Shown: positions 27,784-39,203 of the stretch, one piece after another | How positions within the stretch are numbered: position 1 is the first letter of the stretch | How the letters are laid out: each line of letters starts with the position of its first letter | Assembly: GCA_029339505.1 (NCBI GenBank) | Contig: JAQISU010000097.1 | Coordinates: 3,261,001-3,325,000, forward strand | Direction of reading: 5' to 3' | Source: Unio delphinus | Taxonomy: Eukaryota; Mollusca; Bivalvia; Unionida; Unionidae | Length of the DNA: 64,000 bases | The notes under the pieces: model-generated | Told to the model about the DNA's origin: nothing | What the model saw: only the letters and a program-made list of their open reading frames with translations | The model's database searches: none | Program-made: the position numbers and the translations under genes

Positions 27784-29060
27784 GGTTGTTGTTAGATATA
27801 TCTCTGGTTTGAATTTGTAAATTCTGAAGCTATTACTGTTAGACTGTAATTGTGCTAGTTTTGGATCTATGTCCAATTAATAATAATGGATTGGATATAG
27901 TATATCGTTTAATAATGCATTAACATCTGTAAACGCGTTTATGAATTGTTAATCTTATCACTGTCGTTACATAATTTATAATTCTGAACGACCATTCGTA
28001 GAAAAATTGCAATGAAAGATGATTAGGCCATAAACACTGTTATCTTTTAATCATTGTACAGATAGGCACTTGTGGAGTTAAACATTGCTCTTTGTTAAAT
28101 GTTAAAGGCTGACTTACAACTAAAATGGATTCTTCATTAATTATATAACACAGTGGATTGGTTCATTACTGTCAGAGATAACTTAATATTTTATGCCTTA
28201 ATAATCTCCTAATTTATAATTTTCTGATTTGGAACCACTAACATTTATTTCTGTCTTCTAACATGACTACTTTTCATAACACTAAGAGTTATGGATACAC
28301 TGCAGATATTACGGAAAGCATACTACCCGTTTCCAAGCCAAATCAACTCTTCGGAATTCAGTTTATCAAACATTACCGTCTATCTAGTTTACGATTCGAG
28401 CCTGGAAGCTGATCGCTTTTTTATATCACATATTTATTACTCCCTTTATCTAAAGAACGGAAACATTCCAACTCACATTTTAGAAATCATTTACAAGTAA
28501 TGGATATAACAATGGGAACGATAAAGACGTGAAATGAAAACTCATGAATATTCCTACTGTCATAAACAAATTGTAAAAGGGGTAGTTATTCTATCAAAAA
28601 TGGCCAGTGTGACTGTAGTTCAGAAGGGTGAGTTGATAAAAAATATGGAACGTTTAATCAAACCGTGAAACGTCTTGTTACAGATGACCGAAACGTTCTT
28701 GAATTTATAAACACAAAGTGAGAGAAATACGCTTACACAGATTCTAGTTGTCGTAGTCAATTGGCAACAGGATGAAGCAGATCATTGGTCAGCAAAAGCA
28801 TCAATCAAATCATTGGTCAGCAATAACATGAAGCAGATCATTAGTCAGAAACAGCATCAAGCAGATCACTGGGCAGCAACATCATCACGCAGATTACTGG
28901 TAAGCAAACCATCAAGTAGATCATTGGTTAGCAATAGCATCAATCAGATCCTTGGTTAGCAAGAACATCAAGCAGCAACATCATCAAGCAAATTATTGGT
29001 CAGCAACAGCTTGAAGCAGATCATTGGTCAGCATAACCAGCAAACAGATCATTGGTCATG
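27784..29060. repeat. Interspersed repeat R1, copy B (right part)
   Basis: Homologous to copy A (2797-4445) from the right TIR outwards, ending in the 29-bp minisatellite at about 28772-29058. Together with about 12430-12474 it forms one repeat copy interrupted by element 1. It is about 0.4 kb shorter than copy A, mostly through fewer minisatellite units. Confidence 0.75.
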
Positions 29061-32000
29061 GGATCGCACTTCAGTTTCTTCAGCAATTTGATAGATGCCT
29101 GGCCGCAAAAGGACCTTTTCATTAAATAAGGAAGGTCAAGTCTGAAAACGTAAAGGTGATTGAGTCGATGCAGTAGAACAGATTTGTATGTAATGTCTGG
29201 GATGTTGGTCATATCACCAACAACAAACAGCTGGATCTCCATATTGCGATGGACAGGGAGGGGATGGCGTAACATCGAGAAAACCACGTGCAACTCTTGA
29301 CAGCTTCGTACTTTCGAGCCAGTCTAAGCTGCTCCTGTATTATGCACAAATGGGCCAAATATCGTCAAGAACTCGCATGCTGCGCGCAGGTGCCTACGTA
29401 TGGGCCCTTCTCGCTGAGTCATAAGTACTCACAAATACATCATAAATATATATATTTAGCGATTGGCGTGTAGGAAGACGCAACTGATACTAACGATGGC
29501 TTCGCTGAACAGCTAGAATATGTTGCTCACTCTGTATGTTCTAAAAAGCTTTTTCGTTTACCCACCTTCTCGGTAATAGCTTTTCTATTTGGTTGGTTAA
29601 TTTACTCACCTTCACGGCACAAAATTGCTCTCCTCGCTGCATCTCAATGTGGGAATTTTTGCGTTTGTGTCATAGGCTATATCGATACCGGTATGTCTTT
29701 TTGTGTTCATCGAAGTCAACAACAAAGGATTGTTATCAAGGAGGAACAAAATGTTGCTCATGTACATCCTGACTGCTCTTTTAAAAACTGTTACTGTCAC
29801 ATTGAACCTCATTAGATTGTTGTATATGTTTCCTTAAGCTTGGAGATGCGTCCGTTATTATCAGAAGTCATCGCTGAACGTATTGTGCTGTTATTTTACT
29901 ACAAAGACACTATTTGAGGCTCTGATGCAGGTATCTACCAATGCGATACTGGCTGGGGAACAAGTTATGACAGTACTAGCTAACGTTCCGGCTGTCGCAT
30001 ACGTCGCGGAAATGTCTGCTTTATCATTTTAGATTGTGGATGGGCATTGAAAGAGACATATTGTTACTTCCTCTAGGTATTCCTAAACAGCAAGACCCAG
30101 ATTTCATTTAGCTCTGAAATACTTCTAGCAAAAGTCGTTTGTAGTCGGAACCTGTAATCGATCTACAGCGAGCGACCGTGGCCTGGTGGGGTGATCATGT
30201 AGGCATTCAATCCTCTGGGTGGAGGCTGAAATGTGAACGACGTATGTTTCAGACATATCCCGAAACACGACAATAGATTGAAACCATTGTTTTCAATGCT
30301 ACGCGTAAAGACAATATTTTAGTATTCCATTTGTTTATATCGGCCAAATGGCAGTTAGTGTTTACGAAACGTGAAGACGTTAGTAGAGATCATTTGGACA
30401 TTGATAATATCATGAAATATTCCTCTTCTCACGTTTCGGACCCTAAAAATCAATAGATGATATATGATGGCAAGTAGAATAACGTATAAATATCCGACAA
30501 TTTCAAATATTTAATTTTTTAACAACAGATATAATCTGATTACCGATTAGTGGATATGGCTCAAAAGAAATTCAAAAAAGTACTTTTAACCTTGTGATGT
30601 TTCCATACACCCCATATAGTAATTTAAATTTATATACAATCTTGTGTGGTGAAACAGTTCAACATTGAAGTAAACATTCGTATTTTCGATGCTGTTCATT
30701 AATGTATTGACGTTGTTAAACGATTTACTGATATTATTATAACACAAACACTTCCCCGGGTACTGAGCAGCTTCAAACATTTTTATCTGGAATTTAAGAA
30801 ATGATTTGCCATCGCCTTCGCAACATTGCGCTCTTCAAGGAAACACGTTTCAGTTTTAATCTCGCTTCTGGTTTCTTTTCATTTACTAATTTAGTTATTA
30901 ATACCTCTCATTTCCTTCCTTCCAATTTTCTCAACCTTTACCACAATATTTGACATGTTTGAATCGACTCGTTCTAATTGTAATTTCATTCTTCCTTGTC
31001 CTACATCTTTGCTCAAACTTCTTTGTTATATCTCTTTGCTAATGCTTAACCAATAGACTTCTCACCTATTGTCTATTAGAAAATACATACTTTTGTCATT
31101 TAAGCGTAACAATAGCTGCCTTTTATTCGTATGTATTTAAATGTCTACGTAAATAAGATTAGCATTATCAACAAACGGCATTTTCTGTAATCTTTACAGT
31201 TTATATTTTATTTATTGTATTGTCTAATTACAAATGTATAAAACAACGTGGTTCAACTAAATATGCAAAACTGCGAAAACATCATAGAAAGAGGCAGAAT
31301 AAAATATGCAAAAATTGGATTCAGTCAATATGAATGATCTCACAAATAATGAGATTATGCCAGCACAAATTGCATAGAAAATTCTAGCACAGATTCTATT
31401 ATCCTTGCAGATTGCTTAGATTACGCTTTGCACGGACTGCGAAGATTATGCTAGCACAGATTTCCTATGGCTTCAATTTGGAAAGTAATGTCAAGCTTAT
31501 TGTCCATGTAAAAACTTATGACATAATCAAAGAGGATGCCTGCGAATACATCAACTGTAACAAATTTGATTGAAGCAAAAATGAAACGTAACAAGTACAC
31601 ACATTTTTATTAAGAATTATTTCTTCAAAAGCTTCTAATTCTTCTGCATTTATCTTTTTTATGTTCTGCCTTGTGTCATCTCCATGAGTGTACCTTTGAA
31701 ACACATTTCCTGTGACGAGGTGTTATTTTTTCCCTCTATAGACTTTGAAATGAATATGTTTGAATGTGATCAAACTAGAACTGAATGAATACAGAGATAA
31801 ACATAGGAGAAAGGACAACAATGCAGTGAAGTATATAACACCATTTCTCCCATGTATGTTATCATTAATAAAGTAATAACAAAATATGTGGTCGATCAGA
31901 CGGCTTCTGGTAATTAATAATGTCTGTGAGAAAAAGTTTGAAATTTAGTATATTTAGTATTGGCAAAGATTATTGTATTCATTTGGTTACGATCAGCGGG

Positions 32001-33922
32001 AAACATTCTATTCTGTTTGCAGATCTGAGAGATGGATTCTCGTGTATAAGATATGAGAAGTTTGGTCACTCGCCCAAGGAATGTCAGAACACTTTCTGGT
32101 TTATTCATGCCTAAATAACTTTATCTCTTATCAGCTAGATTCTTTGAGAAAAGATAAATGTGATATAGACGTTAAAATATTCCGAAATTGATACCGTGTG
32201 AGTAATGTGTCGTATTTGTTTGATTGTTGAATTTTCAATTTATAATTGACTGGAATACACTTAAAGTATCTTATCTTCATTTTCTGGAGTAGTAGGCATA
32301 TGTTTTCATTACAATTTCTAAGGTATCAAAATATTTGATTTAGATCGATATTGTGTTCACATTTTCCACAGTACACTCAGTTGTTATATAAAATATGTGC
32401 AAGTTCGATTAGTTATAATTGAAGGTAAGCAACTCTGGAATTATTATATTCATGTGTGTTCTCCCTTTTGATACACACCTTCTTTAGATGCATGTGATTT
32501 TAGGAATTAATATCGTGAACTTCGAAAAGTTCTAATAACACCGAACCGGTGGTGAGTTTATTAAAATCAGTTTCAACGTTATACAGATATATAGAGATAA
32601 GTTTGCACGTGTTTCAGGCATCTGCGGCAACAACGTAAATATATCGATTAATCTCTTGAAAAGATGGAGTTGTCATTATGCGGTGGTATCTAAGTGTACA
32701 CATTTAAATCCGATAACGCGACCTCGCTATAATTATGTAGTTTGAGTTAGAATAATACTGTAGTATTCTTACACTAATTAGTCAAGAGATGGCTTGAAGG
32801 AGGATCCAGGGGGAAGTGAAGTAACACTCTACCCACTATCTTACTAAAATGAGTGGGGAAACAACTGGAACGTTTCCTATATTAGGATTCCTTACCCTTA
32901 CATTGTTAGTTTTATGCTAATGATACTAAAGCCGTAAGCAAGCAGTGGAGTGTTACATGATGAAACTAATACAAAGTTTAGCTTACGGAACCCAAGCTAC
33001 ATTTTAAATAGTTCAGGATTTAAATTTCTCATCCATGTGACAGAGGTATATTGCTTTTTTTGCTATCCTTACTTTTTTATGTCAGTCCTATCGTCTCATT
33101 CAGGTCGTCTCGGTCATGGTGGCCACGCTCTGAACACTACTTTATCAAGGGCCGCAACCATTGTGATCTTCTGCTTAGCTGGATAAGGTTATTTCCTTGC
33201 AACAAATATTATTAATTTATTAATAACTTGATATAACATCCATTTATTAAATATGATTCGAAATCCCGTGAAATCTATAGTAAATGATTTGCATTTATAT
33301 CGTAAGAAAGGAAAGTAGTGTAGGAAATTATTTGTGTTTATTCAGTTAGTTATTTTAAGGGACAATAGACAACCATGCACGTTAAAATAGGAGAGGGAAA
33401 ATTACCATTTACCTCATTGTTGCAGACACTTTATGTCTGATTTGCAATCTGTGGTAATGAACTGAGACAAATTATATAATGTCACGTGGTTTGTCAGAAC
33501 TATATTGAGCTATAACGTATTCTGGACCTGAATGCTGAAATAGTATTTGCTAACTGGATTAAATGTGAGATAACTCTAAGAACAGAGATCTGACCGATAT
33601 CAATATGAGGCCATGTCCAATTGATTTTTTTATTCGTCAGCTTACAACTTTCGCATTTATGCAGGTGAGAAAAGTCATACGGAATATCGTTTCTAACAAT
33701 ATGTCCTCATCACACGAAATGGGAGAGTTTTATTTGATAGATTTCTAAATATAAATGGACCGCTAATAATAAAGGTCGATAGTACACAAGCATTTAATTT
33801 GTCTTTGCCACCAACCTCACCCCATTTGCTTGTTATAATTAGATGTCGACTTCATTTTGATCACTTGTTACAGCAAATACACTTTATTATATGATTAAAT
33901 GATCATGGTTGGGTATTGTCTA
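29061..33922. other. 4.9 kb without a recognised gene
   Basis: AT-rich host sequence. Open frames are short (under about 90 codons), carry no recognisable domain and have no convincing splice-site pairs. At about 29060-29300 and 29600-30050 the GC content rises and text is somewhat coding-like in broken frames, possibly an old gene or transposon remnant, but I cannot name it. Confidence 0.5.
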
Positions 33923-33996
33923 TGTGTAATTTTTACCTACTCACTTACAAAGTACATTTATGTTAACTTTGTAAGTGATTAGGTAACATTTACACA
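33923..33996. repeat. Imperfect hairpin (MITE-like foldback)
   Basis: Arms TTACCTACTCACTTACAAAG at 33933 and its near-complement at 33966-33986 match 20 of 21 bases, and pairing continues outward with 8 of 10. The loop is about 12 bases. It stands just before the LINE fragment. Confidence 0.75.
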
Positions 33997-34014
33997 TCTA
34001 TAAATATCCTAATG

Positions 34015-34720
34015 ATTAGAGACAACAGTTGGAGTACAGCAAGGCTGTCTCCTGTCAACCATGTTTTTCAACATCTACTTAGAGCGCATCATGAGCGAAG
34101 CCATGGAAAACCACTGTGTGACAGTCAGCATTGGAGGGCGTAACATCACCAATCTACGCTTTGCAGACGACATTAATGGGCTAGCAAACGGTGAAGACGA
34201 GCTTGCCACCTTTGTGAAGAACCTAGATGAAACATCTTCCAGATTTGACATGGAGATAAGCGCTGAGAAGACAAAGCTGATAACAAATAGTGGCAAACAA
34301 ATGTCAGCCAAGATTCAAGTCAGAGGATAAGAACTGGAAACAGTAGACAGTTCAAATATATTCATTATATCATCACCAAAGTGACATCAAGAGCAGAAAT
34401 TTTGTCATGAGCAGCACAAACAACGGCAGCTGTCAAAGCTAAGACCCATCTGAAGAGACAAGAATATCTGTCTCAAAACTAAAATCAGACTAGTAAGAGC
34501 GCTAGTCATCTCAATATTTTCGTATTCATGTGAGGCCTGGCCCTGACATCAGAATTACAATGAATAATACAGGCACTTGAAATGAGATGCTACAGAACCA
34601 TCCCTAGCATCTCTAACATGAACAACATCACAAATGAAGAAGTGCGTAACACCATCAGGCACAAAATAGGCCATTATAAATTTTATGAGAACTTTTGTTG
34701 GAACAATTACGATTCGTTCT
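34015..34720 (+). pseudogene. LINE reverse transcriptase fragment, 5' piece
   Basis: The plus strand encodes the RT palm region: GVQQGCLLSTMFFNIYLERI, SIGGRNITNLRFADDINGLA (FADD instead of YADD) and MEISAEKTKL. Stops and shifts follow, with matching RTE/BovB- or 'endonuclease-reverse transcriptase'-like text (RALVISIFSYSCEAW). No start and no endonuclease domain; a dead 5'-truncated copy. Confidence 0.85.
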
Positions 34721-36110
34721 CATAAACACATGCTGTGAACTCAGGACGATAGGAAGAAGAAAGGAATGAGTTCCTAGATAAAGTATGTCACCAGATGATA
34801 GAAATGTCTTGGGGAATTCAGGTACGGAATCGTAGCTGGAATAAAGAGACAGACATACTGTTTTCTTGCTGGTACAGGAACTTTATTTAAATAATTAACA
34901 CACATATATTAATACATTCTAGAAACACATCTATAAACTTTATAATAAAAATTTATGAAATACATATTATATTTTCCTTATTAAGCTTTCCAAATTCATT
35001 CATTCGTATAACTTCTGCATTTTAGAATATTATACAAATAGTTAATTCTCAATCAATTTCAAGATAGCCAAAGTATAAAATGTAATAACTGTAATTAATG
35101 CAACAATTAATTTAAAGAAATGCATTTTTGCTCATTTTAAAATAGAATATTGATTTAAATATGTTGTTAGATATTATTCTTTCTTGCTTAAGGAATACTT
35201 TTATTCCACCATCAAATCTAAACAAGAAGTTGGTAGCGAATTCAACTTTTACAATAAAAATTACATAAATATAATTAAATATGAATTCTTTAAAACATTT
35301 AAACATTCCATTACAATATACTATAAAAAAGTATTAAGTGAACAATGTTGCTAACATATCAATGTTATCATTAAAATTTCAAACATTAAAAGTACTTATG
35401 TCTAAAAGAAGTTTTTCGACATGTACAGTTCTTACCTGGAATAAAGAGACAAACATATTGTGTTCTTGCTGGTACAGGAACTGACCTGACCCAGGTGGGC
35501 GACTATTTATACGCATTTGGCTCATGTCAGGGTTAAACAAGGTCGCACCCTTAGTATACCGACCAGCAAGATGACTGCTCCACATCAGGTATGAACCGGT
35601 TTGTTTTACGTCATAAGACATGAAGTAATACTTAGTCTTGTGGTTTATTTATATTCGTTTGGCGTCGTCACACCAAATATGGGTATCTGTTTGTTGAGAA
35701 CCATTTTGTTTTGTGGCACCAGAAGTTCATTACATAAAGGTTAACCCACTTTTATTAACCGAATTGGAATTTCACTAACGTCTGGGTTACAGAATATATA
35801 TATTTTTACTGATAGAACCTAGGAGTTATAGCTGAATCAGCGAGATGTCATGTATAATGTTTTTTGTAACATTATTCCATACAGCACTGTATATTGGTAA
35901 AGCTTCAATTATCTTATTAGTTTTCGGCAATATACATTGCTTATTTTTCGCTTGCACGGCAACTATTTTCGTTCCATATAGTTGTGCTTTAAAAATAAAT
36001 GAAATTACTCTTAATATATTCTAGAGACTTACTTTAATATAAATAAATAAAACATTACTTTAATACAATTTAATAAAAATGGCAATCTTATTAATTTTAC
36101 CAAAAAATCT
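34721..36110. other. Insert splitting the LINE, promoter-like piece
   Basis: About 1.4 kb between two collinear LINE parts. It holds a 46-bp direct repeat (34837-34882 and 35437-35482, exactly 600 bp apart) containing AATAAAGAGACA and CTTGCTGGTACAGGAACT. On the minus strand, TATA box GTATAAATAG lies at about 35505-35514, followed by a short exon-like stretch ending CAG then GTAAGAAC at about 35436. The latter looks like a promoter, leader and splice donor, perhaps of a retroelement. Confidence 0.45.
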
Positions 36111-36330
36111 CTCCTAACATGAAGACCTCCTCACCACTGTCAAAAAGAGAAAGCTGAAATGTTATCACCATGTGACTAGAGCCAAGAGACTATCCACAAC
36201 AGTACTGCAGGGCTGCGTCCAGGGTGGCAGAAGGAGAGGTAGACAGAGAAAAAAGTGGACTGGCAACATCACAGAATGGACCAGGAAAAGGTTTGCGGAG
36301 ACAGACATTGACACATGATCGAGACAAGTG
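36111..36330 (+). pseudogene. LINE fragment, 3' piece
   Basis: Continues the LINE C-terminal region after the insert: KKRKLKCYHHVTRAKRLST and GGRRRGRQRKKWTGNITEWT, the typical end of these RT proteins. The frame is partly open but lacks upstream context. Confidence 0.8.
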
Positions 36331-36948
36331 GAGGAAAATGGTCATCTGTTGAGCAGCACTGTGCCTCGACGACCACACTAGGTCAAGAGACTCGTGATGA
36401 TGATGAAATACCCTACTATGATTATTTAATCCTTACAATTACAATTGTGCTTTTCCTTTCTTCAAATCAACGTATTCAATCCAAAATGTCAATGGGAGTA
36501 GAGCATAGTTTCTTTTCATTCACCGCTTCTCATCGCCCTGTAATACATAAACTGTACAGAATCACAAGAATATACAGACTACTGTCAAGGTTACTTTTAT
36601 TCAGAAATTTTATAATTTACAATGGCTATAGGTGGTTTCAACACACTGAGACTATTTACAACTTACTTGTTCAATTTGAGTTAGTCCTATCTACTATGTC
36701 AGATGACCTTGACCTTATACAATTAGAGCTGATACGGATTGAACAAGTGTGCTAGATTCAATTTCCAATCAAACCTATAATCATTATGGATTTTGTCAAT
36801 GAACAACATGATGCTATCCCATACTAAAATAGAGGTAACAATTAAATAAATTGTATACAGGAATAACATTTCATATTTTCAACAGCATTAATACTTAACA
36901 AGATCTGTTCAGTGATATAATGTGAATGAAATGTGTTTACCGTCACAG

Positions 36949-36950
<2 letters not shown>

Positions 36951-37018
<68 letters not shown>
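36951..37018. repeat. (GT)n microsatellite
   Basis: About 68 bases of GT with one T-rich interruption, visible directly. Confidence 0.96.
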
Positions 37019-37024
<6 letters not shown>

Positions 37025-37108
37025 GAGAGAGAAGAAGAAGAAGAAGAGACAGAAGTGTAACTGTAGCGCAAATATAACAGTTGTATGTAGTTCTGCATCA
37101 GAGATAGA

Positions 37109-37110
<2 letters not shown>

Positions 37111-37174
<64 letters not shown>
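37111..37174. repeat. (GT)n(GA)n compound microsatellite
   Basis: A GT run passing directly into an uninterrupted GA run. Confidence 0.96.
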
Positions 37175-37177
<3 letters not shown>

Positions 37178-37815
37178 GTATGTTGCTAAAACGTTAACGT
37201 TGCTTGTGCAGTAGAAGAGAGAAAATGCATTAAATCATTTAAACCATGCTTTCACTAGCAACGTTCACGTTATGAATTCGGGAACCGTCTATGCCTGTGT
37301 GTTTGTGAGACCCCCAAAATTGAAAATAAAGAATAATCATAATGCTAATATTTGGAACAGATCATTAATCCTACAATTTACTGATTTCTTGTTAAACAAC
37401 TGTTAAACAGACTGAAATATTTTACTATCGGTTGCATGAAATCGTTGGGGGGTGGGGTTGTTATAATCCGCACCCCCCCCAAAAAAACAACAAAAAACAA
37501 CTCATCAGCAAGAATAAAACTACATTACATGGCCACATGACCAGTCCATTTGATTTATAGCTAGTGGATACAATAAAGTAAAAAGAAAACAAAATAAAAC
37601 AGGGAAGAACACACTAATAACGATAAATATATTGCTATGTATGATAGTACATATTAAATTAAACTTCCTACAAGAAAGCAATGATAATATTTTTGTCTAC
37701 CAGATACCTAAATCTCAAACGATTTGTTTGATATACAGTGTATGTGTACTGCATTACAGCAACATAAATACGATCCGTTTGATTTGGAATTCATGGGTTT
37801 TGCTTAACAGAAACA

Positions 37816-39139
37816 CTAATGTTTCTTGTCCGACTTTCTCAACATCTTCATAAAATTTTCAACGTCTTCGTCAGTCCAATCGTCCACATTGGCATCTGCT
37901 ATCTTCTGAACTAACACTGCTTTCCTTTTAAATTCCTCTAGTATTTGTAGTCTGTCTTCCCACCCAATTCTCACCTCTCTCTTTTCGCTGTCTATCAGAA
38001 GCTTCACATAGTCTACTTCATTCAATGGGTTTGGTTTCAGAGCATATTCTTCTAATTTATTGATGTTTTCTCTGACCGTCGTCAACATCTGCGTAACGTT
38101 TCGGAGGTCCGATTTAAATTGTGATTTAATCTTTTCTATAAGGGTTGATTGCTTTTGTACCCCAGCAACAGCAGACTTATATTTCGTTTTCAAATCCTGG
38201 TAGGTCATCTCTATATACACTGGGTAGAATTCTTCGAAAACGTCGGAATTTTTATGTACAGTCCAACTGCATTTTTTTGCACATACTGTGCAATAGCCGC
38301 CTGACATGGCGCAACATAATTCTTTATCCTTATCATCACTGTATGCGCAGTTTAGATGACACGAAATTTGGCACTCCCGGCAACGTGTGACATTCTGTCC
38401 AGGTTTTGCAGCAACGTGTCGCGAGTGAACTTGTTTAGACTTGTATGTAAAATTTTTGTTGTCATTTATGTCTCTCTGATGCTTGTTCAACACATCTACT
38501 TCGTTTTGCATGTTGGTTAGATTATTCAAGACGTCTTGAATTTGCGGCTGAAGGCGTTCAATAATATTTTCAATTTGTTTTCTTGCAAATAGAACCTTTG
38601 AAGTTAATTTGAGACTTTTCTCATTCATGGAGTTTAATTTGGCAAAGAATTTATCAAAGCTTTCTGTTCCTAATTTCCAGAACAACTCGTCGAACTGTTC
38701 TGAAGAACGCGTGCGCTCAAACAAGGCAGAGTTGTTAAAGCAAAAAGCATCCTTAAACGGAACATTAGCGTCCTTTAAGGCTGCAAGGACTGGTGGTTCT
38801 TTTCCATCCGCAAATGTGATCAGGACAAATATGTTGTCTTTTATATCTTTACCAAATACAGATAGGGTAGAGTCAAATATATACTTCTGAGTATGCGTCA
38901 ACCTTACCAGTGGTGCCTGTGTAATGAAGCAAACTGCAGATATACTGGTAATACCTTCATCTCCAGGTGCCACGAAGAACTCACGGATTTGATCCACAAG
39001 CTTCTTATCTTGTTCAATTCCTCGAGTGTCACCAAATCCTGGTGTATCGATAATATTCAAATTGTAATTGAGCCGACTTCCAGCCTGGTAATTAACCTCA
39101 TAGCAAGTGATCCAACTTGTTTGTGATTTGGCCTACAAA

Positions 39140-39203
<64 letters not shown>

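Larger units (their letters stand above)
36331..37815. other. Intergenic with microsatellites
   Basis: No gene recognised. Contains GT and GA microsatellites at 36951-37018 and 37111-37174; open frames through them are artefacts of the repeats. Confidence 0.6.

Noticed and set aside
29021..29293. Gene in the 29-30 kb stretch
   Set aside because: Open frames of 60-90 codons on both strands have no domain, no conserved copy and no splice context; left as unassigned.
34075..34311. Minus-strand open frame over the LINE fragment
   Set aside because: It is antisense to the reverse transcriptase motifs, which are clear on the plus strand.
36933..37214. Open frame of repeated V-C-V-C and E-R-E-R residues
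   Set aside because: It runs through the GT and GA microsatellites and has no other content.
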